DNA of 10,714 bases, taken from Physocladia obscura. Taxonomy: Eukaryota > Chytridiomycota > Chytridiomycetes > Chytridiales > Chytriomycetaceae. This document shows, in pieces, positions 1 to 7,936 of the stretch (position 1 is its first letter; the number at the start of each line of letters is the position of its first letter). Below the pieces are notes generated by a model. It saw nothing but the letters and a program-made list of their open reading frames with translations, did no database searches and was not told where the DNA came from. The stretch is from contig JADGJH010000049.1 of assembly GCA_027596945.1 (NCBI GenBank), positions 5,261 to 15,974 of the forward strand. The letters run 5' to 3'. Both the position numbers and the translations under genes were made by a program.

Positions 1-21
1 AAAACCAACAAAAGTACAAAC
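1..21 (-). other. PIF1 intron 3, 5' part only
   Basis: The frame reaches the Walker B Asp-Glu and one further base, then a GTTTGT donor. Pif1 continues with Ile-Ser-Met here, whereas read-through gives unrelated residues, so an intron starting at 21 and extending beyond the window is inferred. Confidence 0.7.
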
Positions 22-1233
22 TTTCATCTATAATTAAAACTTTCGTTGTGCGCCATCGAGTGAAAGATTTTCTGTTGTTTTTAATCTTTACAACCAGAGC
101 TGCAACCTGGTCTGAAATTTTTTGCATGAACAAAAAGAGAAAAAAAATATAGATAATAAATTAGGAACCTTGAGCCAAACCACAACCAACGAAAGAGTGC
201 AAAGTGATGCCTCCAATATTTGCTGCGGCAATTCCAGTAGGAGCTGTTATAGCAATCTGATCGGCAGTCATGGTTGTTCTCAGTTGTTTGACAATCTCTC
301 GCATTAACACAGATTTGCCAGTTCCTGATATTAGATTAAGCTTAACTCTCTTGAATAAATTGAAAGCATACCTGCGCTGCCGGTATAAAATACACTTTGC
401 TTTTCAGCGACAAGTTGCAATACTCTATTTTGTTCATTTGTCAGTATGATCTCTTTGGTGGACGTCGAAATAGGCCCAGGTTTGGAGTTCAACGTCATTC
501 TCGCGTTAGATTCATCAAATTTGTATTCTGCAGATCGCGCGGGCGTCGGGTTGGTATAAATACTGCTAAACTTTTTGGTCAGACTCGAGTTGTTGCTGGA
601 TGCGCGCAACACAGCCGGATCAGGTTTGTAATACTGAAATTGCGAACCTCTTTGATTTGGTGGTGCTGTCGGATTTGTGGTACTGAATGACTCTGGAAGA
701 ACACGTTTGGTAGAAGAAGTTTTTATTGTCAGAGCTGCGTTTTGCTGATAGGTAGTTTGCTCTGTCTGATAATTCGGGAGCCGGTTGATTGCGCTGTTTT
801 CTGATGTGAACGCAAAAGCTGTTGTATTTGTGGTTGTAGTTGTATTTGCAGTCATGGTAGGTTTTGTAATTGTTGCCTTAAATGCCGCTTCAGCTGATGC
901 AGCTTTTGAGCGGGCGGCACTGGCCGGTGTACGATCGCGAAACCACGCCGCCGGCGAAGCGAGCGGTGCGGCGGATGTCCGAGCATGTCCGAACGTTACC
1001 ACTTCGGACGAATAATCAGGTCCTTTTATGCTGCCGATAGCGTTGTTATTAATCCTGTTTGTGTTCTTTGATGCAAGAAATTCATTCGTTGCGGACTTCC
1101 ACGACGGTTTGCTCTCCAAGGGCACGGGCGGCGGCGATGCTTTGCGGGCGAAGTAGTTTAGCACTGATGGCGTGGAGGAGTCTTTGGCTTCCGATTGCTT
1201 CCAGTTCTTCCCTTTTGGACTTGCGTTGTACAT
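1..1233 (-). CDS. PIF1: PIF1-family 5'-to-3' DNA helicase, N-terminal part (runs off the window)
   Basis: ATP-dependent 5'-to-3' DNA helicase; the family unwinds G-quadruplexes and R-loops and maintains telomeres and mitochondrial DNA. Exons read on the minus strand are 1233-372, 324-169 and 111-22, joined in phase 1, giving 369 residues before the window ends. Residues 1-260 are low-complexity, rich in Ser, Thr, Asn and Ala (with a Thr run), as is common for Pif1 tails. The core then follows: Q-motif Gln268, Walker A GSAGTGKS at 285-292, motif Ia TAPTGIAA at 314-321, LHSF at 329-332 and Walker B VLIIDE at 364-369. GSAGTGKS and the Arg-Lys-rich stretch before Walker B look closer to yeast Pif1 than to human. 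The ATG at 1233 is the first Met after an in-frame TGA. No clear mitochondrial presequence is visible, but an alternative upstream start cannot be excluded. The remaining helicase motifs lie beyond position 1. Confidence 0.93.
112..168 (-). other. PIF1 intron 2 (57 nt, weak donor)
   Basis: The acceptor is AAATTTCAG and the donor GTTCCT, which departs from the other donors here. It is chosen because it keeps phase 1 and joins the GCGLAQ segment to DQVAALVVKIKNNRK, the expected order between the LHSF motif and Walker B of Pif1. A codon-level error in the donor is possible. Confidence 0.75.
325..371 (-). other. PIF1 intron 1 (47 nt, inside the Walker A codons)
   Basis: Donor GTATGC and acceptor ATATCAG, phase 1, splitting the Gly288 codon in the middle of GSAGTGKS. 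Without splicing the frame runs into a stop 12 codons later. Joining 372 to 324 restores a perfect P-loop and the following Pif1 sequence TGKSVLMRE, which is strong internal proof of the boundaries. Confidence 0.92.
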
Positions 1234-2737
1234 GGTTGGTGTTTGTCCGAATCAAATGTCCGCCAAGAAATAAATCTGCTTTTTGATAATTACTGGTATC
1301 ACATCTCTGAAGTTGTGAAGTACAACAGCTTTTGTTTTTGTTTTTGCCTTCTGTTTTGGCTAAAAATATTACATCAGCTGTGGCAAATTTGAGGTTTGGT
1401 CATAAAAGTGTTTCTCATCCAGGTTATTTCTAGGCATTTTAGCTCTTTTTAAACCGCCTCGTTGTTCCAAGATAAAGCAAACTCTCTGGCAATAAATATT
1501 AAAAAATATGGCACGTAGATTGAAGCAATTGTCTATATATTGTAATACGCTAAACACGTAAAAACCCAGCAATTTTTGGAAACAAGTCTACCACTTCTTG
1601 GAAACGATTCGCTAAACGGTATTAACGATTTGAAAAGATTAAAAACATCAGTGAAACCATCGTACATATGGTCAGGATTTTCGTACTTCAGACGTTGAAA
1701 GTGCCGGTCAATATAATTTTATCGTGTTGTTGGAAAATATCTGAAAATTGCATAACAAGAGTGATAGTTGCTCAATTTAATTTTCTGCTACTATCTCCTT
1801 CAAAGAACAATACATTTTTCAACAGTACGTTCACGCTACGAATAACGAGTGTAAGAATACGCTATATTTCTCTACAGAAGAAATCTTGGAGTTGTCATAA
1901 GCCGAGAGTTTGGTTTTCAACGCAACCACAGCATCCTCATATACGCCAGAAACGAAAAACGAAGACATCACAATCTTTCGAAACTTGCAAAAATGTTAAG
2001 ATAAAAAATAAATTAAGTTCTACTGCACTTGCTGTTACGCAGTTCCAATTCTTTCCGACTGGTCCTTGAATTCATTATCGGATACAGAGTTGTTTGGTTG
2101 TCCAAGAAAGTAGGGTCGTACTTGTGGAACAGAATTATCCGCACCCTTTTTTTTTTTTTTTTGACCAGTAATAATTTTTTTCGAAAAAGGAAGTATAAAA
2201 ACGGAAAAGGAGAAATAAACAAATAACATTACAAGACAAAAAAAAAACCATCAATTAAACTGGAAAAACATTAGCAACATGCCAGCCCACCTTCCAGCAT
2301 CCACCCGAGAGTAGCACGACTGACAGCTTGCTACTGCTTCCAGTGTTGCTTGAGAGAAAACGGAAAATAGACGATTTTCGAGTTCGCTAATGATAGTTCC
2401 AATCGAAAAGGTAGCGAATGCAATTTTAATCTCCTTTTTTTCTGCTTTTTATATTTGTTTTAAAATCAATTTCATAATTTATTTTAAATAAATTTATATT
2501 TCAATCTTTTTGATGTCGCAATCCTAATTTTTTGTCTCGTTCAGATACGTTACACTCTTAATGCTCGTTGCATTTGATTCTGTAGTTCTATGCATTTGAT
2601 TTTGCCGCTTTCTGCAATAAAAAATTTCGGAAGAATTAACATTTATTTTTTGTTGATGGTTTAAATACATTTATTGAGTATTCGGATTATTAAATCAAAA
2701 TCTAGTTGTTGATCATTTATTTGACACAACCTGTTGG

Positions 2738-2809
2738 AAGATATTTTATTCTTTGTTTTTTTCGCTATAACCACTTGTATGGTTATTTACTGGCAACAAA
2801 GAATATCTT
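2738..2809. repeat. Nested inverted repeat (two hairpins)
   Basis: The outer arms TATTCTTTG (2747-2755) and CAAAGAATA (2797-2805) are perfect 9-bp complements, extended by AAGA (2738-2741) and TCTT (2806-2809) across a bulge. Inside the loop, ATAACCA (2767-2773) and TGGTTAT (2780-2786) form a second perfect 7-bp stem with a 6-nt loop. It is intergenic. No transposase or target-site duplication is visible, so it is only called an inverted repeat. Confidence 0.6.
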
Positions 2810-2953
2810 GTTTGGTCAAATTGTAACGTGAAACTATGGACTAACTTTAGTTCCAGGTTAACAATTCTTCATATGCTGAATCTGTTTCGAGTATTGTATT
2901 TTTCAGTTCAATGACTCGTTTCCTTTTTGAAGGAACAATTGTTGAGAAAATTT

Positions 2954-2959
2954 TTTATT
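2954..2959 (-). terminator. Candidate poly(A) signal of the hydrolase gene
   Basis: A canonical AATAAA on the minus strand about 45 nt after the hydrolase stop codon, at a normal distance for a short fungal 3' UTR. In such A+T-rich DNA the hexamer can also occur by chance. Confidence 0.4.
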
Positions 2960-3004
2960 AGTTTTCATTTTCTGAAAAAGCAAATTCAGGATTCGCAGCG
3001 TCCC

Positions 3005-3976
3005 TCAATGCTCCTCCAAAAAAGAGACAACTTTCTCCCAATACTCGGAGCGGTCTACAGGCGGCATTAACCCATGCTCGGCGCCTTCTACAACCTCCAA
3101 CTGATGAAAGATTCCAACGCGCTCATACGCTTTTGCCAAAGCGTAAGCATCATCAATTGGAACTGTACTGTCTTGATCACCATGAACAGTAATAGCTGGA
3201 GGAAATGCACTAGAAATAAGTTTCAAAGGTGTGAAAGCGGTATTGGAATCCCAAACTGCTTCCACATCATAACCATTAATCAAATTCGGAATCTTCCCTT
3301 CCAAAAGCAGCCACCCCATCAATCCACTGCGGTTATTCAAATTATCCAGAGGAGACTGGTCATCCCAAATACGCGGGCCAAACGGCGGCGTCAAATAATG
3401 TTTATAAGTCTCAACATTGGCTCGAAATTCAGACGCTGGAGTATTCCATCCAACTGTTGCAGCTGTGGTTCGGGGTTCCGTATATTGTTTTCCGGCAGTG
3501 TCAACCATTCCAAACATGTTCACAAAAGAACGCGGTTTGATGGATTTCCAGTGATCGAGAAGCAGTAATGCCACGAAAGACCCAGCGCTGGCACCCGCAA
3601 CGCTGACTCTTTCAGTATCAATTCCAAGCGCGTTGTTGTTCTTCAGATTCCATTCTTGGAGTGCGGCAACGTCTTGGCGAATATGGTCGAGTGAGGATTC
3701 TGGGAGGAGATGGTAGTCTGCAGAGATGAATATCCATTCTTTTGAAGCAATGCGGCTCATGATACCATCAGGTGGATAAGTTTTACGGTTTCCAAAGACA
3801 AGTCCGCCACCGTGAAAGAAAATGAGTATCTTGTATTTCTCAGTTTCAGGTTTGTATTCTGTTGGTGGATAGAAGTCGAGTTGAACTGGACGGGAATCGT
3901 CAGTGTGATAATTGTGAAGTGTCGGAATTGCAAATGCAATTTTTTTTTTTGTTTTTCGTCAAAAGTTTTTCTCCAT
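3005..3976 (-). CDS. Alpha/beta hydrolase (HGGG-type esterase) with a nonsense codon near the start
   Basis: Predicted cytosolic carboxyl-ester hydrolase of the alpha/beta fold; the substrate is unknown. The homologous frame is open from 3958 to the TGA at 3007-3005. In order it shows a strand region like VQLDFYPP, the oxyanion-hole motif HGGG (3814-3803), SADYHLLPE, the nucleophile elbow GASAG (Ser58 counting from the Met at 3760), the acid in HGDQD (Asp197) and GAEHGL (His229), so the triad is complete. The family normally starts about 10-15 residues before the HNYHTDDSRP segment. The Met at 3760 cannot be the true start because it lies after HGGG. The only upstream in-frame ATG is at 3976, but codon 6 is TGA (3961-3959). 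Either the start is broken, an unseen exon supplies it, or initiation is non-AUG. No splice pair that removes the TGA is visible. Confidence 0.82.
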
Positions 3977-3980
3977 TTAT

Positions 3981-4068
3981 ATTCGAAATAAATTTTTTTT
4001 CAAGCGATTCGAAATAAATTGTTTTTCAACCAATTCGAAATCTATTTGAAAACCTTGATTCGAAATCG
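3981..4068. repeat. Degenerate minisatellite, about 26-bp unit, four copies
   Basis: ATTCGAAAT recurs at 3981, 4007, 4033 and 4058. The first two units match closely over 26 bp (ATTCGAAATAAATT followed by a T-tract and CAA); the third and fourth are diverged. Each copy carries the palindrome TTCGAA. The array lies directly upstream of the hydrolase ATG, where its core promoter or 5' UTR would be. Confidence 0.85.
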
Positions 4069-4583
4069 TTACCAAAATTTTATGATTTATAATTTAACTC
4101 CATTCAAATTCATTCAAATTAATTTATTTCTCGTTAAATTTCTCTGTCCACAATATAAATTCACGAAGCTACAAACATTCTATTTGAGTAATATAAATTC
4201 AGTCAGCTACCATCACGGACAAAGTATACCCAAATGAAAGCATAAACCACGTTTTTCCGACTGATCCGTTGTTACCATGAAAGTACACTATCACCGAGAT
4301 AGGGACGGAATCAACGGAAAACTACGGAGAAGAACCTGATATGTTTACTGATTTTTAGTGAAAGAACTCACTTCACTTACTATGTTGTTCAAACACCGGG
4401 AAACGCGCATTCATCTGTATTACGCTGCACAAGAGCATGGCAAGTAGACTGATGGCAACTTCCGCAGTTTTTAGCATGATGATTAAACACACAGGCAAAC
4501 AAAAAAGAGCATGTATATTCAATCGTTTCAAAAATCAATCATCAAAAAATCAATCACTAATTTTGATATTCTGTCATTTGTGT
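4069..4583. other. Intergenic: hydrolase upstream region and CHIP 3' flank, with short repeats
   Basis: No gene seen. It holds an imperfect 20-bp direct repeat beginning ATATAAATTCA and ending AGCTAC (4153-4172 and 4191-4210, 17 of 20 identical), a doubled CATTCAAATT near 4103-4122, a short inverted repeat AGTGAA/TTCACT near 4359-4379, and a 12-bp direct repeat AAAAATCAATCA at 4530-4541 and 4545-4556 in the CHIP 3' UTR. The small ATG ORFs (for example 4277 plus, 20 codons) have no support. Confidence 0.6.
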
Positions 4584-6004
4584 TCAATAATCAAAAGCCC
4601 AGCCATTCTTTGCCAAGAAATCTTCAATGACTTCTTTCAAGGCAAGATTGGGGACTAATTCGGATTCATGGAGTGGCTGCCTGGTCAAGGGGTCCCATTT
4701 CCCGATTTTTTGGAGATGAGACACGATTTCGGCGCGGTCATATGTTATTCCGCTTGGTGGGGATATCACGGGGTCTGTCATTATTTCAAAGGATATTTTT
4801 CCAATGAATGCGTCGGGGATAGAGCGTTTCTGTTATTTATGATTATTTTTTGTAATAGTGAGTTTCAATTGGAGTAATAAAAGTTGCAATCACTAAATTT
4901 TTTTGGTTTCTTTTGTTTCACATAATTTACTCATTGATATTTTGCACTCGCTGTGCTCGACTCGTTCGCTTCATTAGTTATTTATCGTACTCCTCGCTAC
5001 TCTTTTATTTCTCTTGCTTTACTCCCCTTTCGACTACGCTCATTAATTTTTTTCTCCCCTCGACTTTTTTTTCTTTTTCTGCTTGCTCAGTTATTCACCT
5101 TTGAATTTTCATCAGCCTGAATAAAAAGGGCCTCAATCTCGCCGACGCGTTTCTCCATGGCCCTCGCAATTTCTGTACGATCGTCATCGGCGGTTTGATC
5201 CCCTTCCTCAGACCCATGTTGAAGCTGAGAAATCTGGCGATCGCAGTCGCGCTGCACAAGACTCACGAGGTAGCGATGCAGTTCACCCTCGGCCAGACGG
5301 CGCTGGGAGTCAGCGCGTTCGAAACGAAGTGCTTTTGCGGCGCGGTATTTAGTTGCGATTTCTTCGGTGTATGAAGACTTTTGGGAGATAGATAGATCGA
5401 AGGCGCGTTTGAGGCAGTTGATTGCGTCGCTAAGGCGATGGTCGTTGTGGTGCGTTGGGTTGTTTGCGTCGAGGAGGAGGAGGGCTAGGGCTTTGTAGTA
5501 GAAAAGTTTGAAGAGGACGGGGTGATCACAAGACTCAGACCGTGAGTCACACAGCTCGATGGCCTTAGTGCAGTCTTGGATGCAGGCGTCGGCGTCCGGA
5601 GTGTCGCGGCGCAGGTGGCACAACGCCCTGTTGGAGTAGTAGACGGGGTTGGCTGGGTTGCGGATGATTGCCACCGAGTACGCTGTGATTGCGCGCTCAT
5701 AGTCGTACTGCGCAAAGTACGAGTTACCCTCCAGCTTGGCCTGCTCAGCGAGCGACAACGATTTGCTGGTAGCGTTAGCCGCCGCAGAACTATTGCTCGT
5801 ACGCGGTATTGATGGTTGTTGGCGAGTGTGTGACTGTTGATTCGATTGCCGCCCCCGTGTTTGCGATTGCGATCGTTGATAGTGTGGCGATGCGTGCGGT
5901 GATGCGTACGGTGGTGTTGATCCCTGATGTGTTTGCGCGCCACTAGATCCTTCTCCAAACGGAAAGTTTGCCGTCAGATTCTGCAGGTTTGCAAGAAACT
6001 CCAT
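4584..6004 (-). CDS. STUB1: CHIP/STUB1-type TPR and U-box E3 ubiquitin ligase (co-chaperone)
   Basis: Cytosolic E3 ligase that binds the C-terminal EEVD of Hsp70/Hsp90 and ubiquitinates chaperone clients. Two exons (6004-5099 and 4829-4584, phase 0) encode 383 residues; human CHIP has 303. Residues 1-82 are a disordered tail rich in Ser, Gln, His and Arg. Residues 84-210 form three TPRs. The carboxylate clamp is retained: Lys90, Asn94 and Asn125 at the human spacing, and Lys166. Extra residues sit around 152-163 and 180-189. Residues 215-300 match the charged helical-hairpin dimerisation region. Residues 303-383 are the U-box, from RSIPDAFIGKISFE through SGITYDR, WDPLTRQPL and PNLALKEVI, ending at the family-typical C-terminal Asp-Tyr. 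The start chosen is the first ATG in frame, after GTG-only codons upstream. Identification is very secure; the N-terminal tail is unique to this protein. Confidence 0.94.
4830..5098 (-). other. CHIP intron (269 nt), purine-rich and repetitive
   Basis: Donor AAG-GTGAAT and acceptor AATAACAG. Splicing joins the helical linker (DENSK) to the U-box lead-in (KRSIPD), exactly as in CHIP homologues. It is three to five times longer than the other introns here. Its middle (about 4940-5080) is strongly strand-asymmetric, purine-rich on the transcribed strand, and carries reiterated short motifs such as GTCGAG, AGCGAG and TAATGA-GCG. Confidence 0.93.
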
Positions 6005-6020
6005 CTCCTTCTTCGCTATT

Positions 6021-6116
6021 CTGCAACCAAAATCCTTTGTTTGATTTCGTCGCTTCAACCCCACAGATTGATTACATCTGACAAATCAGATCAACTGCTT
6101 TGCTGATACAAATTAC
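6021..6116 (-). other. Possible intron in the CHIP 5' UTR (96 nt)
   Basis: A good donor (GAAG-GTAATT at 6116) and acceptor (GGTTGCAG ending at 6021) lie 16 nt upstream of the chosen CHIP ATG. The short ATG frame before the donor joins out of phase with CHIP, so if real this is a UTR intron, not extra coding sequence. A small perfect hairpin (ATCTGA/TCAGAT, 6076-6091) lies inside it. Confidence 0.35.
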
Positions 6117-6772
6117 CTTCATCACAAGGAACATCACACCATAGCGCATGTGTTAGCTGGTTCAATACTGAAAGAATTCAAAGTCTGGCTGATGAACATA
6201 TTAAGATTTGAAGGCAATTCTCTAAAACAAGTCATTTTTGATCTTGTTTTCTGAAATTGAGTAAAATGACTTCGGTTTTTGGATACACTGCTATGCGCTG
6301 TTATGTAGAACTCTTCGAATAACGGTTTCTGACAACATTAATGCCGAATCGCACCCGTTTTTTTGCAAAGGAATTTTGCCAGATTGCCGTCTGCATTTTG
6401 TACTCGAAAATTCTGACAGCTCCGAGAAAGAAAATATCAAGAAGTTAGAATCAACTTTTGTGAGCAACTCATGCACCTGACAGAAAAATAATAAAGGGAA
6501 GAGGGTAGCCACCACTTCAGGATCCTAGCAATTTCAAAGATATATGATGATCTTGCTACAACCGGAACAAGAAAAGTGTAAATTAGAGAGTGGTTTCTGA
6601 AGGAGAAAGCCATATTCTTTCCGCAAATAGAATGACAGGCTCTAGCTGTCAATGTGAGGCAAAAGTGTGTTGCCATTCCTGATATTGTATCACCGGCCTG
6701 CAAACAGTGCATATTTCTCTGCCTTGCATTTGCCTTTTCATCGCTGATTAAATTTTTACTTCATATTGCCCC
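6117..6772. other. Intergenic: CHIP upstream region and downstream flank of the TPR pseudogene
   Basis: No gene I can support. Two overlapping minus ORFs (6712-6437, 91 codons, and 6515-6291) have no recognisable domain. The first begins with an ATG but is hydrophobic and Cys/Ser-rich, as out-of-frame A+T-rich sequence often is. Extra eroded TPR-gene sequence here cannot be excluded. Confidence 0.5.
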
Positions 6773-7936
6773 CTAACTACTTAAGATGGTTTCTCTGTTC
6801 CGTAGAACGCGAAGCTTAGTCTGAAGTGCCAACACACGTCTTTCCGCGATAACTTTAGCCTTCTCAAAGTATCCAATCTTTTCGTACAATAGTCCCAAAT
6901 TTTCCATATATGTAAGAGTGAGATCGTCAGACATCAATGAAACCAGTTCTTCAGCCAGCTCAGATGAAACAGCACACGCTTGAAACTTGCCTGGGTTTAA
7001 ATACACAACCCGGAGTCTACCCACGACTGCCAATGTATCATGCATTGATTCATCTTTTCGAGAAGGTCAACGTAGATAGTTTCGGCCTCGGTATACTTCG
7101 TTGTGTCGGAATAGAAATTTGCAGAGTTGTTTGTGATCTCAATGTTGCGTTGTCATTTTCCCCAAAGGTTTTTCTATGCGCTGCGAACAGGGCAACATAC
7201 ATTGCTTCGGTTTCGGCGGGTTCCTTTTGTGCCGCGTACGTGTTCACCAGATTGCTTTTCCAGCGAGTGATATCATCAACTTTGAGGTTTGTGCATTTGA
7301 TTCTCGTCCGAGTGATGCTATAAGGGTGATACTCTCTCTTGGATTAGAGATTCCGCAGTATTGTACCGCTTCAGCGCAGCATAGAAGTTAGCCAGAAGTG
7401 CTTTCCATACCGCGACTTCGGTAATTGTGTCGGCAACCTTGGACATCTCCGTTTCCACCAGCCCGAAAATGAATGCCAATATGGCATCGGATACAGCACA
7501 ATCCACTTCTTCAAAGCCAACAGTAGATCCAGAATGCTCAGATTCAATGAACCAGTCACTTGTTTTAGTTTAAATGGTGACGAAATTTGCGCAGCGGTTT
7601 GGATCAATTATAAGATCCTCATGAAAAGCTTTTCAGCAACGTCGTCCATGGCGATACAGAGCGCGCATCCACTGATAATGGCCATAAAAGATTCCAGTTG
7701 CAGCGAGAGTGGGTCAAGCAAACGATGGTGGTCCATAGAACAAAGCGGCCAATCGCTTTGACTGTGTTTTTATAGGTGGAGAACCAGAATGAAGAGTCTT
7801 TCTTTTCGAGAGCATGCAGCGACACGTAGAACAGGTCGATCTAGAAATGCGTGGTTGCAGGATCGAGGCCGTTCTTGGCGTCGAGGAGATCCAAAGTGTC
7901 CGTGAAGGAGGCGTCCGGAACGTGCGCCACAACTCA
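6773..7936 (-). pseudogene. Decayed TPR-repeat gene (kinesin-light-chain-like TPRs)
   Basis: Coding-like sequence on the minus strand is spread over all three frames in head-to-tail order. A first block (7933-7735) includes FWFSTYKNTVKAIGRF and is broken by TGA 7936-7934 and TAG 7843-7841. It is followed by LLDPLSLQLESFMAII (about 7736-7613), then a block from 7620 to the TAG at 7320 with a TAA at 7572-7570, then 7325-7136, 7140-7044 and 7045-6773. The last four carry TPR helices, for example AETEAMYVALFAAHRKTFGE, KYTEAETIYVDLLEK and GLLYEKIGYFEKAKVIAERR, with the spacing of KLC/TPR_12 repeats. Five or more frame changes and three stops, with no matching GT-AG pairs, indicate a pseudogene. 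The unbroken CHIP, hydrolase triad and PIF1 frames nearby argue against poor sequence quality. The N-terminal block (before 7600) matches nothing I recognise. Confidence 0.75.

Larger units (their letters stand above)
1234..3004. other. Long A+T-rich interval without a recognisable gene
   Basis: This separates the PIF1 start from the hydrolase stop, so it holds the PIF1 promoter and the hydrolase 3' UTR. The longest ORF (1668-2069, plus) encodes 133 residues with no motif or family likeness. Several 30-65 codon open segments occur on both strands, as expected in A+T-rich DNA. The only compositional outlier is a GC-richer patch at about 2275-2350. Small features seen: a (GTTTTT)n-like run at 1329-1346, TTGGAAAC at 1576-1583 and 1598-1605, a T16 tract ending near 2161, an 11-bp direct repeat at 2569 and 2591, and the nested hairpin listed separately. 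Confidence 0.6.

Noticed and set aside
1668..2069. 133-codon plus-strand ORF starting with ATG
   Set aside because: No domain or codon regularity; all frames of this A+T-rich region read equally protein-like.
2013..2229. Overlapping ORFs of 64-69 codons on both strands around the T16 tract
   Set aside because: Three mutually exclusive frames look equally plausible, which argues that none is specific; homopolymer-encoded residues inflate them.
2700..2960. Charged, coiled-coil-like minus-strand fragments just after the hydrolase stop
   Set aside because: Frames are short and need an arbitrary intron to join; no family match, and likely 3' UTR.
3074..3568. 164-codon plus ORF
   Set aside because: Antisense shadow of the hydrolase, whose frame carries the catalytic motifs.
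3885..3905. CTGAC...CCAG branch and acceptor-like sequence in the hydrolase
   Set aside because: Sequence upstream of it (HNYHTDDSRP) aligns with the family, so this stretch is coding and not intronic.
5485..5958. 157-codon minus ORF inside CHIP
   Set aside because: Shifted frame of the TPR exon; the other frame carries the TPR clamp.
6291..6712. Two overlapping minus ORFs between CHIP and the pseudogene
   Set aside because: No motifs, hydrophobic composition and no convincing splice links.
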